Source: an uncultured Muribaculum sp.
GTDB lineage: Bacteria > Bacteroidota > Bacteroidia > Bacteroidales > Muribaculaceae
Assembly (NCBI GenBank): GCA_947573015.1
Contig: CANPDS010000128.1
Coordinates: forward strand, 1-7,332
Direction of reading: 5' to 3'
Length of the DNA stretch: 7,332 bases
Part shown: in pieces, positions 5,107 to 7,332 of the stretch
How positions within the stretch are numbered: the stretch's first letter is position 1
Layout: every line of letters starts with the position of its first letter
Notes under the pieces: generated by a model
Told to the model about the DNA's origin: nothing
The model's input: the letters and a program-made list of their open reading frames with translations, nothing else
Database searches by the model: none
Translations under genes and position numbers: made by a program

Positions 5107-6516
5107 CTATTGATTATTTCCTGCAATGACATTCTTGATCGCGTTTGCCATCATTGCGGCTCCGCGTGGATTTGGATGGTCATTAGGAGCATAGCAGTCG
5201 TGTTCTTCGCCACGGAATATGTCAGTCAGAGGGATGACAGTCAGTTTGTTGTCATTTGATAATGTGATGATATGGCTCATCATCTCTTCGTAATATCCTT
5301 TGTCCTCAAACCCCCATGATGAAGTCTGTGGGGTAATGCATACGTAAGGTTCCACGACAAGGTAAATTTCAGGAATTGATGGCAGCATGCGGAATGTATT
5401 GATCATATCCTGATAGTCGGAAATAAATTCCTGACCGTGTTTTTCCCAATTGTATGATTTGCAGTCGTTGACACCGAGTGCTATTACCACAATATCTGGA
5501 TTATAATCCAATGCTTTTTGCATCGCAGGAAGCCCGGAGTATCCAAACGGATTACCTGCGTCTTTGCCGTTTTTGAGCATAGTGGCACAACTCACTCCAA
5601 AATTCCCCACCTTATAACCGTCGCCAAGCAGACTTTGAAGTATGGCTGGGTAGCTTTGAGTGGAGAAATCATCGGTGCCTACTCCCTCTGTCATACTGTC
5701 GCCGATGCATGCCACTCTCAGTGTGGAGTCGGCTTTGCCGTATATGCATTCGGTGAGATATTTTACGGCAGGTTCGGGTTGCGACATGCTGTGTGGATGA
5801 TGTCCGGAATGTGGCCGGACTATTGATTTCATCGGCACGCCCCAGCGGCGATAGGTATCCTTTATGATTTTGCCATTCCGCTCGTAGGGTACAATGGTAT
5901 CGCTACCCCCGGAAAGAAGCAATATGGGAATGCGGTTTTTTACAATAGGAGTGAGGTTGTTGACAGCATTGTGGAAGACTTCTGGATTTTCTATGGAGTC
6001 ATCTCTCCACTTGCTGACCACATCTGAAAACCATTCGTCGTTCTTTTTAAGCTCGCGCAGGTCGACCAACGGATTGTCGAGAAGAAGTGCTGCCACATGC
6101 TCCGGATAATGTTGTGCCCAGCATAGGCTATAGTATCCTCCACGACTCAGGCCTTCCAGTATCACACGGTCCATCAGTCCATGGCCCACTGCAAAATCGT
6201 AAAATTTCTTGCCTGCGCTGAGTGCCGACGGACGACCCCATTCGTTGGTTACATTGAAATATAATATGTGATATCCTTTTTCGAGCATTGCGATGTCAAT
6301 GTCAGGAAATGCGTCGAAAAATGCCGGTCGCCATATCCATGGATTTCCAGGAAGAGGCTTTTCCGGAACAATCACGGTTACTTCACGGTCAAGCATGGTG
6401 AAATCATAACGTGCGGCATCATGCCATGTGGTCTTCTTTCCAGGCCAGTGTGCACATAATGCAGGTTGGGCTGTCGCTACAATCATCAGTAGCAATCCAA
6501 ATAATAATCGTTTCAT
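5107..6516 (-). CDS. Exported two-domain esterase: alpha/beta-hydrolase fused to SGNH/GDSL hydrolase
   Basis: This 469-residue protein begins MKRLLFGLLLMIVATAQ, a signal peptide with likely cleavage near Ala22, so it is periplasmic or secreted. Cys21 in PALC is not a good lipobox. The N-terminal domain (about 30–255) is an alpha/beta-hydrolase: NPWIWRPAFF (58–67), nucleophile Ser124 in GLSRGG, likely acid Asp206 in SGGSDTIVP, and a His in HSGHHPH (236–242). The C-terminal domain (about 265–465) is SGNH: Ser274 in IGDSMTEG, Gly307 in NFGVS, Asn350 in GVND and His447 in NDHPN. Both carry apparently full nucleophile and His sets. Such fusions in Bacteroidetes are thought to be carbohydrate esterases, removing acetyl, methyl or acyl groups from plant or host glycans; the substrate here is unknown. 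There is no SusC/D or glycoside hydrolase beside it. It has its own promoter and is divergent from folD. Confidence 0.87.
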   Translation of the reverse strand: MKRLLFGLLLMIVATAQPALCAHWPGKKTTWHDAARYDFTMLDREVTVIVPEKPLPGNPWIWRPAFFDAFPDIDIAMLEKGYHILYFNVTNEWGRPSALSAGKKFYDFAVGHGLMDRVILEGLSRGGYYSLCWAQHYPEHVAALLLDNPLVDLRELKKNDEWFSDVVSKWRDDSIENPEVFHNAVNNLTPIVKNRIPILLLSGGSDTIVPYERNGKIIKDTYRRWGVPMKSIVRPHSGHHPHSMSQPEPAVKYLTECIYGKADSTLRVACIGDSMTEGVGTDDFSTQSYPAILQSLLGDGYKVGNFGVSCATMLKNGKDAGNPFGYSGLPAMQKALDYNPDIVVIALGVNDCKSYNWEKHGQEFISDYQDMINTFRMLPSIPEIYLVVEPYVCITPQTSSWGFEDKGYYEEMMSHIITLSNDNKLTVIPLTDIFRGEEHDCYAPNDHPNPRGAAMMANAIKNVIAGNNQ

Positions 6517-6539
6517 TTGAGTAGTTATGGTATTTTTTG

Positions 6540-6571
6540 CAAATATATGTCATATTGTAGTCTGACGCAAA
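6540..6571 (-). promoter_or_regulatory. Promoter of the exported esterase gene
   Basis: On the minus strand TTTG (6568–6571), 20 nt, then TATATTTG (6540–6547) give a full match to the Bacteroidetes -33/-7 pattern. The -7 box lies 23 bp before ATG 6516, so the leader is very short, about 15–18 nt. Confidence 0.65.
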
Positions 6572-6618
6572 TTTTTTTGAACAAGATGCCGTGATTGGAC
6601 TTTTACCGTTACTATGTG

Positions 6619-6650
6619 TTTGCATACCATCGGGGCATTCACTAACTTTG
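6619..6650 (+). promoter_or_regulatory. Promoter of folD
   Basis: TTTG (6619–6622), 20 nt, then TAACTTTG (6643–6650) is a full match to the Bacteroidetes promoter and uses the same -7 octamer as the tRNA-Ser promoter. The predicted start near 6657 gives a leader of about 83 nt before ATG 6740. I see no convincing riboswitch or strong hairpin in that leader. Confidence 0.65.
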
Positions 6651-6739
6651 TGCATGCAGTCTGACTATAATTCAAAAAAGACAGACCGCCCAAGATTCGC
6701 TTTTATTTTTAACTACTATAAATCACGATTGTGGCAGAT

Positions 6740-7332
6740 ATGACATTAATTGACGGCAAAAAAGTAGCCGATGAAATCAAAACGGAGATTGCAGCTACTG
6801 TAGAGAATATGGTGGCTGCAGGTAAAAAACGTCCTCATCTGGCGGCGATTCTCGTTGGTCATGACGGTGGCAGTGAGACTTATGTGGCACATAAGGTGCG
6901 CGCCTGTGAGCAATGTGGCTTTACCTCCACACTTATACGCATGGAGGATGATGCTACTGAAGAAGAACTTCTAAAAGCTGTCGAGCAACTCAACAATGAT
7001 CCTGATGTGGATGGTTTTATAGTGCAGCTCCCGCTTCCGAAGCACATTTCAGAGCAAAAGGTAATTGAGGCGATCGACTACCGCAAGGATGTGGATGGTT
7101 TCCATCCGATAAATGTAGGACGCATGTCGATCGGTCTACCATGCTATCTATCGGCTACTCCTGCCGGAATTATTGATCTGCTTGATCGCTACCATATCCC
7201 GACAAAAGGCAAACATTGTGTGGTGCTTGGCCGCAGTAATATCGTAGGCAAGCCGGTGGCAAATCTTATGATGCAGAAGCATATTCCAGGAGATGCTACT
7301 GTTACGGTGTGCCATAGCGCTACAGCCAATTT
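6740..7332 (+). CDS. folD: Bifunctional methylenetetrahydrofolate dehydrogenase / methenyl-THF cyclohydrolase, 3' truncated by the window
   Basis: FolD interconverts 5,10-methylene-THF and 10-formyl-THF with NADP+ in the cytosol, feeding purine and formyl-Met synthesis. The visible 197 codons run off the window end, about two thirds of the usual length near 290. The start MTLIDGKKVADEIK is typical; an in-frame GTG at 6731 is less likely. Signature elements are GGSETYVAHK (43–52) with Tyr48 and catalytic Lys52, VQLPLP (95–100) and DVDGFHPINVGR (117–128), whose Asp119 matches the folate-binding Asp of the family. Next come SATPAGI (138–144) and the Rossmann segment VVLGRSNIVGKPVANLM (161–177), which binds the NADP phosphate. 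All key residues in view are present. It is transcribed divergently from the esterase gene. Confidence 0.96.
   Translation, partial: MTLIDGKKVADEIKTEIAATVENMVAAGKKRPHLAAILVGHDGGSETYVAHKVRACEQCGFTSTLIRMEDDATEEELLKAVEQLNNDPDVDGFIVQLPLPKHISEQKVIEAIDYRKDVDGFHPINVGRMSIGLPCYLSATPAGIIDLLDRYHIPTKGKHCVVLGRSNIVGKPVANLMMQKHIPGDATVTVCHSATAN

Noticed and set aside
6419..6655. 78-codon minus-strand ORF upstream of and overlapping the esterase start
   Set aside because: It is in another frame over the esterase signal-peptide region and both promoters, with no family resemblance; a chance ORF.
6657..6739. Possible riboswitch in the folD leader
   Set aside because: Only a 5-bp gtctg/cagac pairing is visible; no THF-riboswitch-like conserved core or terminator is seen.

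Overview
The window looks like a chromosome segment from a gut-type Bacteroidales bacterium, possibly Muribaculaceae. The evidence is a DUF3857 protein, a secreted alpha/beta-hydrolase–SGNH fusion of a kind common in Bacteroidetes, the lack of Shine-Dalgarno sites, and several promoters of the Bacteroidetes type (TTTG, about 20 nt, TAnnTTTG). The genus is inference; no marker gene fixes it.

Layout. 1–1995 (+) is the 3' part of a DUF3857/transglutaminase-like protein whose catalytic triad looks lost. 2119–2757 (+) is a flavodoxin-fold protein with a compact four-cysteine motif, probably an iron-sulfur flavoprotein or NAD(P)H-dependent FMN reductase. Hairpins lie on both sides of it. 2845–3474 (-) is a Pol-beta-type nucleotidyltransferase-like protein and 3581–4027 (-) a GNAT acetyltransferase.

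4028–4915 carries no intact recognised gene and is the most informative stretch. It reads as the decayed end of an integrated element beside a tRNA-Ser(GCT) gene (4916–5006, -). It holds the first 43 codons of a Bacteroidetes-type tyrosine recombinase (integrase) gene on the minus strand, split by a 163-bp MITE-like palindrome (4440–4602) with 20-bp perfect terminal inverted repeats and a 3-bp TTA target duplication. Removing the element plus one TTA restores the integrase frame exactly. Upstream, between the integrase start and the tRNA, are four copies of the octamer GTGTAGCA, which resemble integrase arm-type sites. Downstream is an intrinsic terminator on the minus strand (4163–4201), then a 29-codon ORF that may be another gene remnant.

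5107–6516 (-) encodes an exported two-domain esterase (alpha/beta-hydrolase plus SGNH), probably acting on glycans. It is divergent from folD (6740 to the window end, +), the bifunctional methylene-THF dehydrogenase/cyclohydrolase of one-carbon metabolism. The 223-bp gap holds a clear promoter for each direction.

The genes do not form one pathway. The core-like genes (DUF3857, tRNA-Ser, esterase, folD) flank a small accessory zone (nucleotidyltransferase, GNAT, integrase remnant). I see no defence system, CRISPR array or biosynthetic cluster. The main discovery is the MITE-split integrase next to the tRNA.
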